A stretch of DNA of 64,000 nt, taken from positions 1 to 64,000 of the forward strand of contig NZ_JACAKB010000003.1 of the NCBI RefSeq assembly GCF_030326305.1, given 5' to 3'. The stretch is from Myroides odoratimimus (GTDB lineage: Bacteria > Bacteroidota > Bacteroidia > Flavobacteriales > Flavobacteriaceae). Below the pieces are notes generated by a model, which saw only the letters and a program-made list of their open reading frames with translations, was not told the DNA's origin and searched no databases. Positions within the stretch are counted from its first letter, which is position 1. Each line of letters opens with the position of its first letter. The position numbers and the translations under genes are program-made. Of the stretch, positions 52,933-62,203 are shown piece after piece.

Positions 52933-53274
52933 ATGGCTGAGGATATTAAAGTAACCATTATCGATCGCGAAGGTGAGACTCACGTTATAGATGCCCCAAC
53001 GGATATGGGGATGAATATGATGGAAGTTGTCCGTGCTTATGAACTAGCAGAAGACGGAACATTTGGTATATGTGGAGGTATGTTGATGTGTGCTTCTTGT
53101 CAATGCTATATGATTAATGGAGATGAAGTAGAATTACCAGAGAAGGGTGACGAAGAAGATGCTTTGTTAGATTCAGATGCTCGTAATGTTAAACCTACTA
53201 GTAGACTAAGTTGTCAGATACCTGTAGATGAGAGAGTAGAAGGATTAGTCTTCGAAATCGCACCGATAGGATAG
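52933..53274 (+). CDS. 2Fe-2S ferredoxin (adrenodoxin type)
   Basis: A 113-residue ferredoxin with cluster cysteines C47, C53, C56 (CGGMLMCASC) and C94 (SRLSCQIP). The C-x5-C-x2-C-x37-C spacing fits the adrenodoxin class. An extra Cys at 58 is next to the third ligand. It is very acidic (LPEKGDEEDALLDSDA), as expected for an electron carrier. It is the likely redox partner of the reductase encoded just before it. Confidence 0.93.
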   Translation: MAEDIKVTIIDREGETHVIDAPTDMGMNMMEVVRAYELAEDGTFGICGGMLMCASCQCYMINGDEVELPEKGDEEDALLDSDARNVKPTSRLSCQIPVDERVEGLVFEIAPIG

Positions 53275-53298
53275 AATAGAGATTTAATATATCTTAAT

Positions 53299-53335
53299 AA
53301 AATAAGGCTTGTATCATAGATACAAGCCTTATTTT
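53299..53335 (+). terminator. Terminator of the ferredoxin operon
   Basis: AAAATAAGGCTTGTATC (53299-53315) and its exact complement at 53319-53335 form a 17-bp stem with an ATA loop. The tail beyond the stem is AT-rich. Confidence 0.85.
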
Positions 53336-53386
53336 ATGGTTTCATGTTAAGAGATCTTTTCTTATTAAAAGTAGCTGTAAAGGATT

Positions 53387-53428
53387 AAAAAAAGGAAGTA
53401 AAGTAGAACGTACTTTACTTCCTTTTTT
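53387..53428. terminator. Second, bidirectional terminator before the DedA gene
   Basis: An A-rich GGAAGTAAAGTA arm (53387-53405) pairs with TACTTTACTTCC plus T (53411-53428). It ends 5 bp before the stop of the convergent DedA gene. Confidence 0.85.
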
Positions 53429-53433
53429 ATTTA

Positions 53434-54132
53434 TTATATCTCTTCACTTTCTTCTTTATTATTCTTCTTGCTTTTGATCACTTTCATTACGATAGGTAAT
53501 GTAGTAACTAGTACTAAGAATAAGATAATGTATTCAATGTAGTGTTTTAAGTCTATATCATAGCTGTCTAACAACCATACTTGTAGGTAATGACCTGCAA
53601 AGATTAGTGTAGTAGCCCATAAGAAAGAACTTATAACATTGTATAACATGAATCTTTTAATATCCATGTGTACAATACCAGCAATAATAGGAGCGAATGT
53701 TCTTACTACTGGTAAGAAACGTGCAAATATAATTGCTCTTCCTCCATGTCTCTCGAAGAACACTTTAGATTCGTACAAGTATTTCTTCTTGTATATAAAG
53801 TTGTCTTTTACATTGTAGAGGTAGTTACCACTCTTTTTACCAAACCAATATCCAAAACTGTTACCGAGGATACCTGCCAAGGCAACTAGAGTAGATAATA
53901 AGGCTACATTTAAGAAGTCACTTTCTATCGGTACTACTTCAGCCATTAGGGCTGTACTGTATATACCTGATAAGAATAATAAGCTATCTCCTGGTAAAAA
54001 GAAACCTGCGAATAAGCCTGTCTCTGCAAATACAATAAATAATACGACATATATACCTATTGAATGTCCTGCTATCTGTAAGTTTATATAGAATTCAGGG
54101 TTTATAAGTTGTGCTATTGAAAATTCGTCCAT
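53434..54132 (-). CDS. DedA-family membrane protein
   Basis: A 232-residue protein with the VTT/DedA hallmarks: FAETGLFAGFFLPGDSLLFLSG, GNSFGYWFGKKSG and FFERHGGRAIIFARFLPVVRTFAPIIAG. DedA proteins flip lipid carriers such as undecaprenyl phosphate or phosphatidylethanolamine and support membrane potential. The basic C-terminus (KVIKSKKNNKEE) is cytoplasmic. It lies 21 bp after the symporter gene on the same strand, so the two may be co-transcribed, though a functional link is not obvious. Confidence 0.9.
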   Translation of the reverse strand: MDEFSIAQLINPEFYINLQIAGHSIGIYVVLFIVFAETGLFAGFFLPGDSLLFLSGIYSTALMAEVVPIESDFLNVALLSTLVALAGILGNSFGYWFGKKSGNYLYNVKDNFIYKKKYLYESKVFFERHGGRAIIFARFLPVVRTFAPIIAGIVHMDIKRFMLYNVISSFLWATTLIFAGHYLQVWLLDSYDIDLKHYIEYIILFLVLVTTLPIVMKVIKSKKNNKEESEEI

Positions 54133-54152
54133 AGTGTTTTATGTTCTGTAAT

Positions 54153-55397
54153 CTAACTTAATTGTTTAGTTTGTTCATTATTTGTTTCAAATTTATCTAT
54201 TGCAGCAGTTGATAAAGCATTTCCTAATACATTAGTCATACTTCTTCCCATATCACAGAAGTGATCAATCGGTAAAATAAACGCAATTCCTTCTGGAGGG
54301 ATATTAAACATAGCACAGGTAGCTACGATAACGATTAGCGATGCACGAGGTACACCAGCTACACCCTTACTCGTAACCATAAGTACTAACAACATCAGGA
54401 TTTGATCTGCTAGACTCATGTGTACATCATATATCTGAGCAATGAAGATAGAAGCGAATGTTAGATACATCATACTTCCATCTAGATTAAATGAGTAGCC
54501 CAAAGGTAAGGTAAATGATACGATTTTTGGCGAACAACCATAAGCTTTTAATTGCTCTACTAATTTTGGAAATACAGCTTCACTACTTGTTGTAGAGAAT
54601 GCTATTAATAGAGGTTCTTTGATGGCTTTTAATAGTCTCCATACATCTTTACCTATGATTAGATATCCTACTAAGATTAAGACAGCCCATAAGATAGCTA
54701 ATCCTGCTGCGAATGCTAGTAAGTATTTACCATACGTTAAGAAAATAGAAAGGCCATAGAGTGCCACTGCACTAGCAATAGCCCCTAATACACCTAGAGG
54801 AGCAGTCCACATGATATAGGTTACCATCTTTAAGACTACCTCTGATATTTTGTCAAATAATTTGATTACTGATTTTCCTTTCTTCCCTAATGTAGATAGT
54901 GCGATTCCAAAGAATACAGAGAATACTACTATCTGCAGAATTTCATTATGAGCAAAGGCTTCGAATATACTTTTTGGAATTAAGTGCTCTACGAATGATT
55001 GTAGGCTTAATGAGTCTGTTTTAGACAATAAGTCATTTGCTCCAGAGACATTGTTTAAATCAAAGTTAGCCCCTACACCCGGTTTGAACCAGTTCACTAA
55101 TACTAAACCTATCGTTAAAGAGACTAATGAAGCTGAGATAAACCACCCCATAGCTTTAGCACCTACACGGCCTACCATACTCATATCTCCCATTTTGGCA
55201 ATACCTACTACAAGAGTACAGAATACTAGTGGAGCAATAATCATCTGTACTAAACGGATGAAAATAGTACCTAGTAATTTAATGTTTTCTGCGAATCCTA
55301 ATTTGTATTCTGGGAATGAATAATGATAAATACTTCCTACGATTACACCAAGTACTAGCGCAATGATGATCGCTATAAAAAGTTTATTGTTTTTCAT
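54153..55397 (-). CDS. Dicarboxylate/amino acid:cation symporter
   Basis: A 414-residue DAACS-family carrier. Family motifs are LVQMIIAPLVFCTLVVGIAKMGD, the serine-rich re-entrant loop AFSTTSSEAVFPKL, the NLDGSMMY motif (GYSFNLDGSMMYLTFA), GVAGVPRASLIVI and DHFCDMGRSMTNVLGNA. These fit glutamate/aspartate or C4-dicarboxylate uptake with Na+ or H+. I start at the ATG before KNNKLF; the 14 residues upstream in frame (KKKEVFSRSNLIY) are unlike the family. Confidence 0.92.
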   Translation of the reverse strand: MKNNKLFIAIIIALVLGVIVGSIYHYSFPEYKLGFAENIKLLGTIFIRLVQMIIAPLVFCTLVVGIAKMGDMSMVGRVGAKAMGWFISASLVSLTIGLVLVNWFKPGVGANFDLNNVSGANDLLSKTDSLSLQSFVEHLIPKSIFEAFAHNEILQIVVFSVFFGIALSTLGKKGKSVIKLFDKISEVVLKMVTYIMWTAPLGVLGAIASAVALYGLSIFLTYGKYLLAFAAGLAILWAVLILVGYLIIGKDVWRLLKAIKEPLLIAFSTTSSEAVFPKLVEQLKAYGCSPKIVSFTLPLGYSFNLDGSMMYLTFASIFIAQIYDVHMSLADQILMLLVLMVTSKGVAGVPRASLIVIVATCAMFNIPPEGIAFILPIDHFCDMGRSMTNVLGNALSTAAIDKFETNNEQTKQLS

Positions 55398-55439
55398 GTA
55401 AATCAAATTTGAGCGTGAAAATACCTCTTTTTTTTTCAA

Positions 55440-55702
55440 ATCAAGACGATTTAAAAAAAAAATAACGTACTATAATGATGTGAAATTCAATTATTATCGT
55501 TTAGGTTGTTTTTTTTACTTTTTTATTATCAATAATACTATTAATTAAATGTACAGTCAGTATTATAGAAGTGCATTGTTTATAAGAGTACACTATTTAT
55601 TGTTGTTTGTATAAGAAAGAATGTCTAGACTAAGAGAATTAGTTAACTTTTGAACAAAATCAAAAGAAAAGCCTATTTTTACGCTTTAATAAAACCCTAA
55701 CA
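55440..55702. other. AT-rich divergent promoter region
   Basis: This holds the start signals of the symporter gene (minus) and the S9 peptidase gene (plus). TATTTTTA at 55674-55681 is one base off a -7 box, 22 bp before the peptidase start. Confidence 0.4.
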
Positions 55703-57604
55703 ATGAAAAAAATATTCTTATTTGCTTTAAGCTTAGCGAGTTTAGCTGCTTTTTCTCAAGAAGTAATGACTAAAGAGCTTTTGTGGAAATTAGGTAGAGT
55801 AAGTCCAGTAGGAGTTACTAAGGATGGTAAAAACTTAATCTACAAAGTAAGCCACGCTAATATGACAGAAGATAAGTTTGATTCTAAGACTTATCAAATT
55901 CCTGTAACTGGAGGTACTCCTGTTGAAATTAAGGAATACAAACACTTGCTTAATGATAAAAACATTTCTCCTGATGGAAAATTAGTTTTATTTGATGAGG
56001 CTGTAAAAATCAATAAAGTATTAGGTAAAGACCTATATCCTGCGATGGAGAAGTCTGATGCATATGTATATGATGGATTAGATTATAGACATTGGGATAC
56101 GTGGAACGATGGTACACATAACCACGTATTATATGCTCCTATAGATAATAAAGACGCTAAGATAGATATCTTAGGTAACGAACCTTATGATTCGCCACAG
56201 AAGCCATTCGGTGGAGACGAAGACTATGTGTGGACTCCTGATGGTAAAGGTATCGTATACGTGTCTAAAAAGAAATTCGGTACTGAGTACGCTACAAGTA
56301 CGAATACTGACTTATACTTATACGACTTAGCTACTAAACAAACTAAGAACTTAACAGAAGAAAATAAAGGATACGATACACATCCTACATACTCTCCAGA
56401 AGGACACCTAACTTGGTTACAGATGAAGCGTGATGGTTATGAGGCTGATAAGAATGATATCATTGTAGACTATAATGGAATCAAAATGAACCTTACTGCA
56501 GGATGGGACGGTACTGTAGATAGTTACAGATGGAGTAAAGATGGTAAGAAGATTTACTTTATCGCAGCTGTAGGAGGTACTGTACAGTTGTTCGAAGTGA
56601 ACTTCCCTGGTAGAACACGTATCGCTATTAATGTGAGACAAATCACTGATGGTAACTTTGATGTGACGAGTATCGTAGATGTGACAGGAGATGTAGCGCT
56701 AGTGACTCGTACAGACTTTAACCATGCTTCTGAGGTATATGCTTATAATATGGCTAAGAAGACTTGGAATCAAGTGACTAAAGTGAATAATGATGCTTAT
56801 TCTAAGATTGCATTGAGCAAGAGTGAGAAGAGAATCGTGAAGACTGTGGACGGTAAAGATATGGTTACTTGGGTAGTGTATCCACCTAACTTTGATCCAA
56901 ACAAAAAATATCCAACGTTATTATATGCACAAGGAGGACCGCAGTCAGCATTGTCTCAGTTCTATTCTTTCCGTTGGAACTTCCAGTTAATGGCTGCAGA
57001 GGGATACATTATAGTAGCTCCTAACCGTAGAGGGATGCCAGGACACGGTGTAGAGTGGAATGAAGCGATCTCTAAAGACTGGGCTGGAAAACCAATGCAA
57101 GACTACTTAGCAGCTATCGATGACGTAGCTAAAGAGAAATATGTAGATAGAGATAGATTAGGAGCTGTTGGAGCTAGTTATGGTGGATATTCAGTATTCT
57201 ACTTAGCAGGTATCCATGAGAACCGTTTCAAATCGTTTATTTCACACTGTGGAGTATTTGATTTAGTAAGTATGTATGGTACTACAGAAGAGGTATTCTT
57301 CCCTAACTTTGATACAGGTGGAGCATATTGGGAAAAAGATAATAAAGATGCTCAGAACGCATATACTAACTTTAACCCGATTAATAATGTAGATAAGTGG
57401 AATACACCTATCTTAATTATCCAAGGCGGTAAAGACTACCGTGTGCCAATTGGACAAGGACAAGAAGCGTTCCAAGCTGCTCAATTAAGAGGAGTGAAAA
57501 GTAGATTCTTATATTTACCTGATGAAAATCACTGGGTGGTAAGACCACAAAATGCACAAGTATGGCAAGGTGAATTCTTCCGTTGGTTGAAAGAAACGTT
57601 GTAA
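55703..57604 (+). CDS. Secreted S9-family serine peptidase (prolyl oligopeptidase type)
   Basis: A 633-residue exopeptidase with a signal peptide (SLAAFSQ), a beta-propeller with WD/TolB-like blades (DGKNLIYKVSH, DGKLVLFDEAV, YSPEGHLTWLQMKRDGYEAD) and a C-terminal alpha/beta-hydrolase domain. The triad is visible: S492 in GASYGGYS, D578 in GGKDYRVP and H610 in DENHWVV. It is periplasmic or surface-bound and probably releases dipeptides (DPP-like). It is monocistronic with a terminator after it. Confidence 0.93.
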   Translation: MKKIFLFALSLASLAAFSQEVMTKELLWKLGRVSPVGVTKDGKNLIYKVSHANMTEDKFDSKTYQIPVTGGTPVEIKEYKHLLNDKNISPDGKLVLFDEAVKINKVLGKDLYPAMEKSDAYVYDGLDYRHWDTWNDGTHNHVLYAPIDNKDAKIDILGNEPYDSPQKPFGGDEDYVWTPDGKGIVYVSKKKFGTEYATSTNTDLYLYDLATKQTKNLTEENKGYDTHPTYSPEGHLTWLQMKRDGYEADKNDIIVDYNGIKMNLTAGWDGTVDSYRWSKDGKKIYFIAAVGGTVQLFEVNFPGRTRIAINVRQITDGNFDVTSIVDVTGDVALVTRTDFNHASEVYAYNMAKKTWNQVTKVNNDAYSKIALSKSEKRIVKTVDGKDMVTWVVYPPNFDPNKKYPTLLYAQGGPQSALSQFYSFRWNFQLMAAEGYIIVAPNRRGMPGHGVEWNEAISKDWAGKPMQDYLAAIDDVAKEKYVDRDRLGAVGASYGGYSVFYLAGIHENRFKSFISHCGVFDLVSMYGTTEEVFFPNFDTGGAYWEKDNKDAQNAYTNFNPINNVDKWNTPILIIQGGKDYRVPIGQGQEAFQAAQLRGVKSRFLYLPDENHWVVRPQNAQVWQGEFFRWLKETL

Positions 57605-57624
57605 TATATAGTACACTAATAGTT

Positions 57625-57666
57625 AAAAACAGTGTATCTCTGATATCTGAGATACACTGTTTTTTT
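57625..57666 (+). terminator. Terminator of the S9 peptidase gene
   Basis: AAAAACAGTGTATCTC (57625-57640) and GAGATACACTGTTTTT (57649-57664) form a perfect 16-bp stem with T tail. Confidence 0.93.
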
Positions 57667-57818
57667 ATGTCAATATTTTTATTTTATCGTTTTGGTGTAA
57701 TTGTTTTATTTGTGTTAAAAAGAACTTTTAAATATGGTAATTAGTGTAAATGAGAGGTTATTCCTGTGATAAAAATGGAATAATTATTTCATCTGTCTAA
57801 AGTAGATGTTTGTTAACT

Positions 57819-57826
57819 TAAATTTG
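57819..57826 (+). promoter_or_regulatory. -7 box of the lipoprotein gene
   Basis: TAAATTTG matches TAnnTTTG, 17 bp before the start. Confidence 0.45.
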
Positions 57827-57843
57827 CATAAAATATAATAGCT

Positions 57844-58668
57844 ATGAAAAAGATTATTTTTAGTGCTTTAGCAGCACTTGCATTTGTCGGAGTATCATGT
57901 AGTTCAGATGATAATAGTATTGGTAATGGTGATGGAGGTGTTACTCCTCCTAATAAGAATATTAAGCTTATTAGTCAAGTAGTTACTGTTGATGATGCAC
58001 ATCCTGCTGATAAACTTACGTTTAATGTGAATTATGATAATGATTCTAAAGTTACTTCTGTAGTTGGAAATGAGTCTAACGATGAATACTTTGTAGGAGA
58101 GGCGACATTTAAGTATGAAGAGAAAACAAAGCTGACTGAAGTAAAAGCAGGAGGTGATTTGTTCCCTGTTCAATTGTTATTAGACAGCAATAAGAGTTTA
58201 TATAAATATGGGAAAGTACTTGAGTATGATAAAAAAGGAAATCCTACAAAAATTCTTATGCATTACGATGAATATTTGTTTGAAGAATTAGGTGGTACTA
58301 AACAAGGGATATTAGAATTAGAGTATGATAATAACCCTAACTTTACATTCCATACTATGAGAGCTATGGGGATAATAGATGCAATAAAAGGGGTAAATGT
58401 TATATTTAATGATGCTACAGGTAATCCAGTAAACAAGCTGTTAAGCGAATTAATCTCGGTTAATAATATGGTTAAAGGGAAAGTATACTTAGAAGACGGT
58501 ACACTTATTCGTACCACTACTGTTACTTATGACTTCGATGAACAATTATACCCTAAGTCAGCAGTAGTTACTAATATTGGTATTGAGAGAGATTATAACT
58601 TCCAGAATGAAGTTAAGTATATTCCTTATTCAGAGAGTGGACGAGTAATGTTTGAATATAAGAAATAA
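57844..58668 (+). CDS. Lipoprotein of unknown function
   Basis: A 274-residue lipoprotein (lipobox AFVGVSCSSDDNS) with a Gly/Pro linker (NGDGGVTPPNKN). The mature part has tandem strand-turn-strand units, including FNVNYDNDSKVTSV, TFKYEEKTKLTEVK, VLEYDKKGNPTKILMH and VTYDFDEQLYPKSAVV. The pattern of Y-D-x-x-G-N-P-x-K turns is that of RHS/DUF4595-like beta-rich lipoproteins. No partner gene is adjacent. Confidence 0.75.
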   Translation: MKKIIFSALAALAFVGVSCSSDDNSIGNGDGGVTPPNKNIKLISQVVTVDDAHPADKLTFNVNYDNDSKVTSVVGNESNDEYFVGEATFKYEEKTKLTEVKAGGDLFPVQLLLDSNKSLYKYGKVLEYDKKGNPTKILMHYDEYLFEELGGTKQGILELEYDNNPNFTFHTMRAMGIIDAIKGVNVIFNDATGNPVNKLLSELISVNNMVKGKVYLEDGTLIRTTTVTYDFDEQLYPKSAVVTNIGIERDYNFQNEVKYIPYSESGRVMFEYKK

Positions 58669-58690
58669 ATGACTCTGTTTTTAAATATAG

Positions 58691-58722
58691 AAGTCCTTAG
58701 AGATAATCTAAGGGCTTTTTTT
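58691..58722 (+). terminator. Terminator of the lipoprotein gene
   Basis: AAGTCCTTAGA (58691-58701) pairs with TCTAAGGGCTT (58707-58717) using one G-U pair; T run follows. Confidence 0.85.
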
Positions 58723-58867
58723 GTTATTATTAGTGAACTATGAAGTATTCGTCTTTTAGTTATTCACTTAAGCAGAGATACTGTTTTACTGTTGAATAAA
58801 GTTTTTTATTTATTATAATTGCTTTCCTTTCTAGTGAGTCGATGATATGTGGGGGTTATCTCTATAT

Positions 58868-58935
58868 TGACTCCGTTGTTTTTACGTCAAATAACGGAGT
58901 CATTGTGGACTTACTACGGAGTCACTACGTACTCA
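58868..58935. repeat. Intergenic element C: TGACTCCGTT word in both orientations
   Basis: TGACTCCGTT (58868-58877) is inverted exactly as AACGGAGTCA (58893-58902) and again, with one change, as TACGGAGTCA (58915-58924). The next bases (CTACGTACTCATCC) carry a degenerate third word. The plan is that of elements A, B and D. Confidence 0.65.
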
Positions 58936-59242
58936 TCCTGTCTTCACAGCGAATAATGCAGGTCTTAATCAGAACGAAATGCAGTATGAAAGAAAATAGA
59001 TAAGAGAAATAACTAATATACAGACTTAGATAATGGTAGGGAATTAAGATGTGTGAGAGGGTGATTAAGAGCTGCGTAGAGGAGTCGATATGTTGTGTAG
59101 AGGTATTTTTTTAGTTTAGAGATTTAGGTGAAATGAAATCTTTACTCAAGTTAATCACTACAATAAACCTAATTTTAAGAAGCTAATGCAAGGCTGTTTA
59201 AATCACTTTTTTTATCTTTACGATTCTAACAAACCTAACGAT

Positions 59243-60442
59243 ATGTATAAAAATCAATTAAAAGCATGGGTTTTAGCCCTTATGCTTTCAGCTGGATATT
59301 CTGTTACTACTGTAGCTCAGGATAATTTAGTAAACTCATTAAAGTTAAATGCAAGTGCAAAGAGTAAAGAGCTTTACACGTTTACGGATGTAGTGAATAT
59401 TGAAAACACTTCTGTGAAGAATCAAGGTTCTTCTGGGACATGTTGGTCTTATTCAGCGAACTCATTTATCGAGTCAGAAATGATGAGAATGGGAAAACGT
59501 CCTGTAGAGATTTCTCAGATATTCTCTGCTCGTAATGCATATATCGAAAAAGGGAAAATGTATGTAAGAATGCATGGTGCTGTAACGCTAGGGGATGGTG
59601 GTGCGTTCCACGATGTGATGAATATGTATAGAATGTATGGGGCAGTGCCTCAGTCTGTATATGATGGACTGAATTATGGAACGACTATTAATAAATTTGG
59701 AGAGATGGCTGCGATACAAGAGGGTATCTTAAAAGCAGTAGTGTCTAACCCTAATAAAAAATTAACTCCGAACTGGGAGAAAGCGTATACAGCAGCTATC
59801 GATGCTTATTTAGGAGAGGCTCCTAAGGAGTTTACATGGGAAGGTAAAAAGTATACTCCACAGAGCTTTGCAAAAGATGTAATAGGAATCAACGCTGATG
59901 ATTATGTAGAGATAGGATCAGACCTAAATTACCCTATGTATGAGAAGTTCGTATTGTTAGTGCCTGATAACTGGGCTTTTAATCAAGTGTATAATGTACC
60001 GATGCAGGAGCTAACAGAGATCATCGATCACGCAGTGAATAATGGTTTTACTGTAGCATGGGCTGGTGATGTGAGTGAGAAATATTTTAGCTGGAAAAAT
60101 GGTGTAGCTTTCGTTCCTGAAAAGGATTGGGAGGATATGTCTGCTGAAGAGAAAGAAGAAATGTTTAACGGGCCAAAACCAGAGAGAAAAGTTACTCCTG
60201 AGATGCGTCAAGAGGCATTCGATAACTATACGACTACAGATGATCACGGGATGCACATCGTAGGTATCGCTAAAGATCAAAAAGGTAGAGAGTACTATAT
60301 CATCAAGAACTCTTGGGGAACTACGAATGACTATAAAGGATATATGTATATGAGTAAAGAGTTCGTGAAGTATAAAACGACGGATATCATGATCCATAAA
60401 GATGGTATCCCTAAGGGAATAGCTAAAAAAATGAAATTGTAA
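59243..60442 (+). CDS. Secreted C1-family cysteine peptidase (aminopeptidase C-like)
   Basis: A 399-residue peptidase with a signal peptide (TTVAQDN). The catalytic residues are C67 in NQGSSGTCWSYS, H335 in DDHGMHIVG and N356 in IKNSWGT, the papain order. Length and layout match the bleomycin hydrolase/PepC group, but the signal peptide puts it in the periplasm or at the surface. The start is the ATG before YKNQLK; the frame extends 19 codons upstream, but those precede the signal sequence. MscS follows 20 bp later. Confidence 0.9.
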   Translation: MYKNQLKAWVLALMLSAGYSVTTVAQDNLVNSLKLNASAKSKELYTFTDVVNIENTSVKNQGSSGTCWSYSANSFIESEMMRMGKRPVEISQIFSARNAYIEKGKMYVRMHGAVTLGDGGAFHDVMNMYRMYGAVPQSVYDGLNYGTTINKFGEMAAIQEGILKAVVSNPNKKLTPNWEKAYTAAIDAYLGEAPKEFTWEGKKYTPQSFAKDVIGINADDYVEIGSDLNYPMYEKFVLLVPDNWAFNQVYNVPMQELTEIIDHAVNNGFTVAWAGDVSEKYFSWKNGVAFVPEKDWEDMSAEEKEEMFNGPKPERKVTPEMRQEAFDNYTTTDDHGMHIVGIAKDQKGREYYIIKNSWGTTNDYKGYMYMSKEFVKYKTTDIMIHKDGIPKGIAKKMKL

Positions 60443-60462
60443 ATAGAAATTAAAAAATTGTT

Positions 60463-61290
60463 ATGGAAAAATTTGCTGGAGGATTAGAGAATATGATAAC
60501 TAATATTATGGGAGCTCTACCTAAAATTGGGGTAGGAATTCTAATATTAATTATTGGAGGGTTTATAGTTAAAGCTGTTTTAAGAGGTTTACGCCATCGA
60601 TTTGAAAAGCGCGATATGGAGAAGTCCCTTAGAGGTTTCTTGTTGAGTATTATACAGGCGATATTGTATATACTATTACTGTTGACTGCTGCTAATACTA
60701 TGGGAATCGAGATATCTTCATTCTTAGCGATATTTGCTTCTGCAGGTTTAGCTATTGGTCTAGCACTTCAGGGGAGTTTATCTAACTTTGCTGGAGGGGT
60801 GTTGATCTTGTTGTTTAAGCCTTTTAAAGTAGGAGAGTATATCTCTAACACTGGAGGTGTAGAAGGAACAGTTGAGAAAATAGACCTGCTTTATACTACG
60901 ATAACTGGAGCTACAGGATTAAAGATCTATTGTCCAAACGGGCCGTTGGCTAACTCGGTAATTACTAATTATAGTGATATTATTTCTCGTCGTTATGACT
61001 TCGTAGTAGGTATCTCGTATGATGCTAATATTAAGACAGCACAGAATGTTATCCAAGAGGCTCTTGCCAAACATGAAGCAGTCAAACAAGATCCGAAGCC
61101 TATCATTTTTGTGAACAGTTTAGCGGATAGCTCTGTAAACTTAAATGTACGTGTATGGATGGATAAAGCTAATTACTGGGATACCGTATTCGTGATACAG
61201 CAGATAGTTAAAAATGCTTTAGATGAGGCAAATATCGAGATTCCATTTCCACAAAGAGATTTGCATATTATATCAGATAAAACAAAATAA
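60463..61290 (+). CDS. Small-conductance mechanosensitive channel (MscS family)
   Basis: A 275-residue short MscS. Three membrane segments (about 18-38, 60-82 and 88-118) include the pore helix with FASAGLAIGLALQGSLSNFAGGVLILLFKPFKVGEYI. It is followed by the beta domain (IYCPNGPLANSVITNYS) and the alpha/beta C-terminal part. It opens under membrane tension to relieve osmotic downshock. It is probably co-transcribed with the C1 peptidase gene. Confidence 0.93.
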   Translation: MEKFAGGLENMITNIMGALPKIGVGILILIIGGFIVKAVLRGLRHRFEKRDMEKSLRGFLLSIIQAILYILLLLTAANTMGIEISSFLAIFASAGLAIGLALQGSLSNFAGGVLILLFKPFKVGEYISNTGGVEGTVEKIDLLYTTITGATGLKIYCPNGPLANSVITNYSDIISRRYDFVVGISYDANIKTAQNVIQEALAKHEAVKQDPKPIIFVNSLADSSVNLNVRVWMDKANYWDTVFVIQQIVKNALDEANIEIPFPQRDLHIISDKTK

Positions 61291-61294
61291 GATT

Positions 61295-61326
61295 AAAACT
61301 CCTTTCAATTTGAAAGGAGTTTTTTT
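61295..61326 (+). terminator. Terminator of mscS
   Basis: AAAACTCCTTTCA (61295-61307) and TGAAAGGAGTTTT (61311-61323) form a 13-bp stem followed by T. Confidence 0.92.
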
Positions 61327-61352
61327 GCTATGATTTGTAGCGACTAGTTTAA

Positions 61353-61382
61353 TTTGGTTGATATAATATTTCTATATCTTTG
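61353..61382 (+). promoter_or_regulatory. Promoter of the DJ-1/PfpI gene
   Basis: TTTG (61353-61356) and TATCTTTG (61375-61382) are separated by 18 bp, close to the Bacteroidota -33/-7 spacing. Confidence 0.5.
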
Positions 61383-61396
61383 AAAAAAAGAAGAAG

Positions 61397-61984
61397 ATGG
61401 AAGCAAATCATATTTACATTTACTTATTTGATGGATATTCAGATTGGGAGATTGGATATCTGATGCCTGAATTAATACAAGATAGTCGATACCAGGTATT
61501 AACTGTCTCTGATACAGGTGCTTATGTTACTTCGGTAGGAGGATTAAAGGTAAAGGTAGACTGTAGTCTCGAGGATATAGACATCTCTACTCTGAAACTT
61601 TTAATACTGCCAGGAGGAGAGATGTGGGAGAAGAGTACAAATAACTTTAATGCTATTGATAGGGTAGTTTATGGGATTTATAAATACCAGTTACCAATAG
61701 CTGCTATTTGCGGAGCTACGCTATATTTAGCACAGAAAGGAATGTTAGACTATGTGAAGCATACGAGTAATGCCTTGTTCTATATGAAGGGGTTAGTACC
61801 TACTTATCGCGGAGAGATGAACTATGTCGATCAGCTCGTGGTTAGAGATCAGAATGTAGTAACAGCTAGTGGTGTAGGAGCTACAGAGTTTAGTAGAGAA
61901 GTGATGAAGGTGCTAGAATTTAATAGTGAATATGTAGATAGGTGGTTTCAGCTGTTTAAATATGGTATTTTTCCAGCGGCGTAA
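61397..61984 (+). CDS. DJ-1/PfpI-family protein (class I glutamine amidotransferase-like)
   Basis: A 195-residue protein with the DJ-1 fold signature: IYLFDGYSDWEIG with E18, LLILPGGEMW and the nucleophile elbow IAAICGATLYLA with C105. Relatives are glyoxalases/deglycases, chaperones or regulators, and the exact activity cannot be read. It is free-standing, with its own promoter. Confidence 0.88.
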   Translation: MEANHIYIYLFDGYSDWEIGYLMPELIQDSRYQVLTVSDTGAYVTSVGGLKVKVDCSLEDIDISTLKLLILPGGEMWEKSTNNFNAIDRVVYGIYKYQLPIAAICGATLYLAQKGMLDYVKHTSNALFYMKGLVPTYRGEMNYVDQLVVRDQNVVTASGVGATEFSREVMKVLEFNSEYVDRWFQLFKYGIFPAA

Positions 61985-62158
61985 TACTAACGGAACAAGA
62001 AATGCGTTTGTAAATAGAAACCAATAAAAATAGTTCGTTTCAGAGAGTATTTTGGTATAGTTAGTGATAGCATAATTATGCGTTAGTAATTATGTAGATA
62101 ATTTTATGTAGTAAGTCCATGAACTAGGGATTGCAGCATAGAAATTGTTTTGAAAAAG

Positions 62159-62190
62159 AAAAAAACCACCTAACAATAGGTGGTTTTTTT
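62159..62190 (-). terminator. Terminator of the dusB-like gene
   Basis: AAAAAAACCACCTA (62159-62172) and TAGGTGGTTTTTTT (62177-62190) form a perfect stem. It can end transcription in either direction, but it serves the minus-strand gene that stops at 62204. Confidence 0.9.
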
Positions 62191-62203
62191 ATATGTGTAA
62201 GAT

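Larger units (their letters stand above)
58669..59242. other. Gene-free gap
   Basis: No gene is present. It holds a terminator (58691-58722), element C (58868-58935) and the promoter region of the C1 peptidase gene, where TATCTTTA lies about 20 bp before the ATG. The rest is AT-rich without repeats that I could see. Confidence 0.65.
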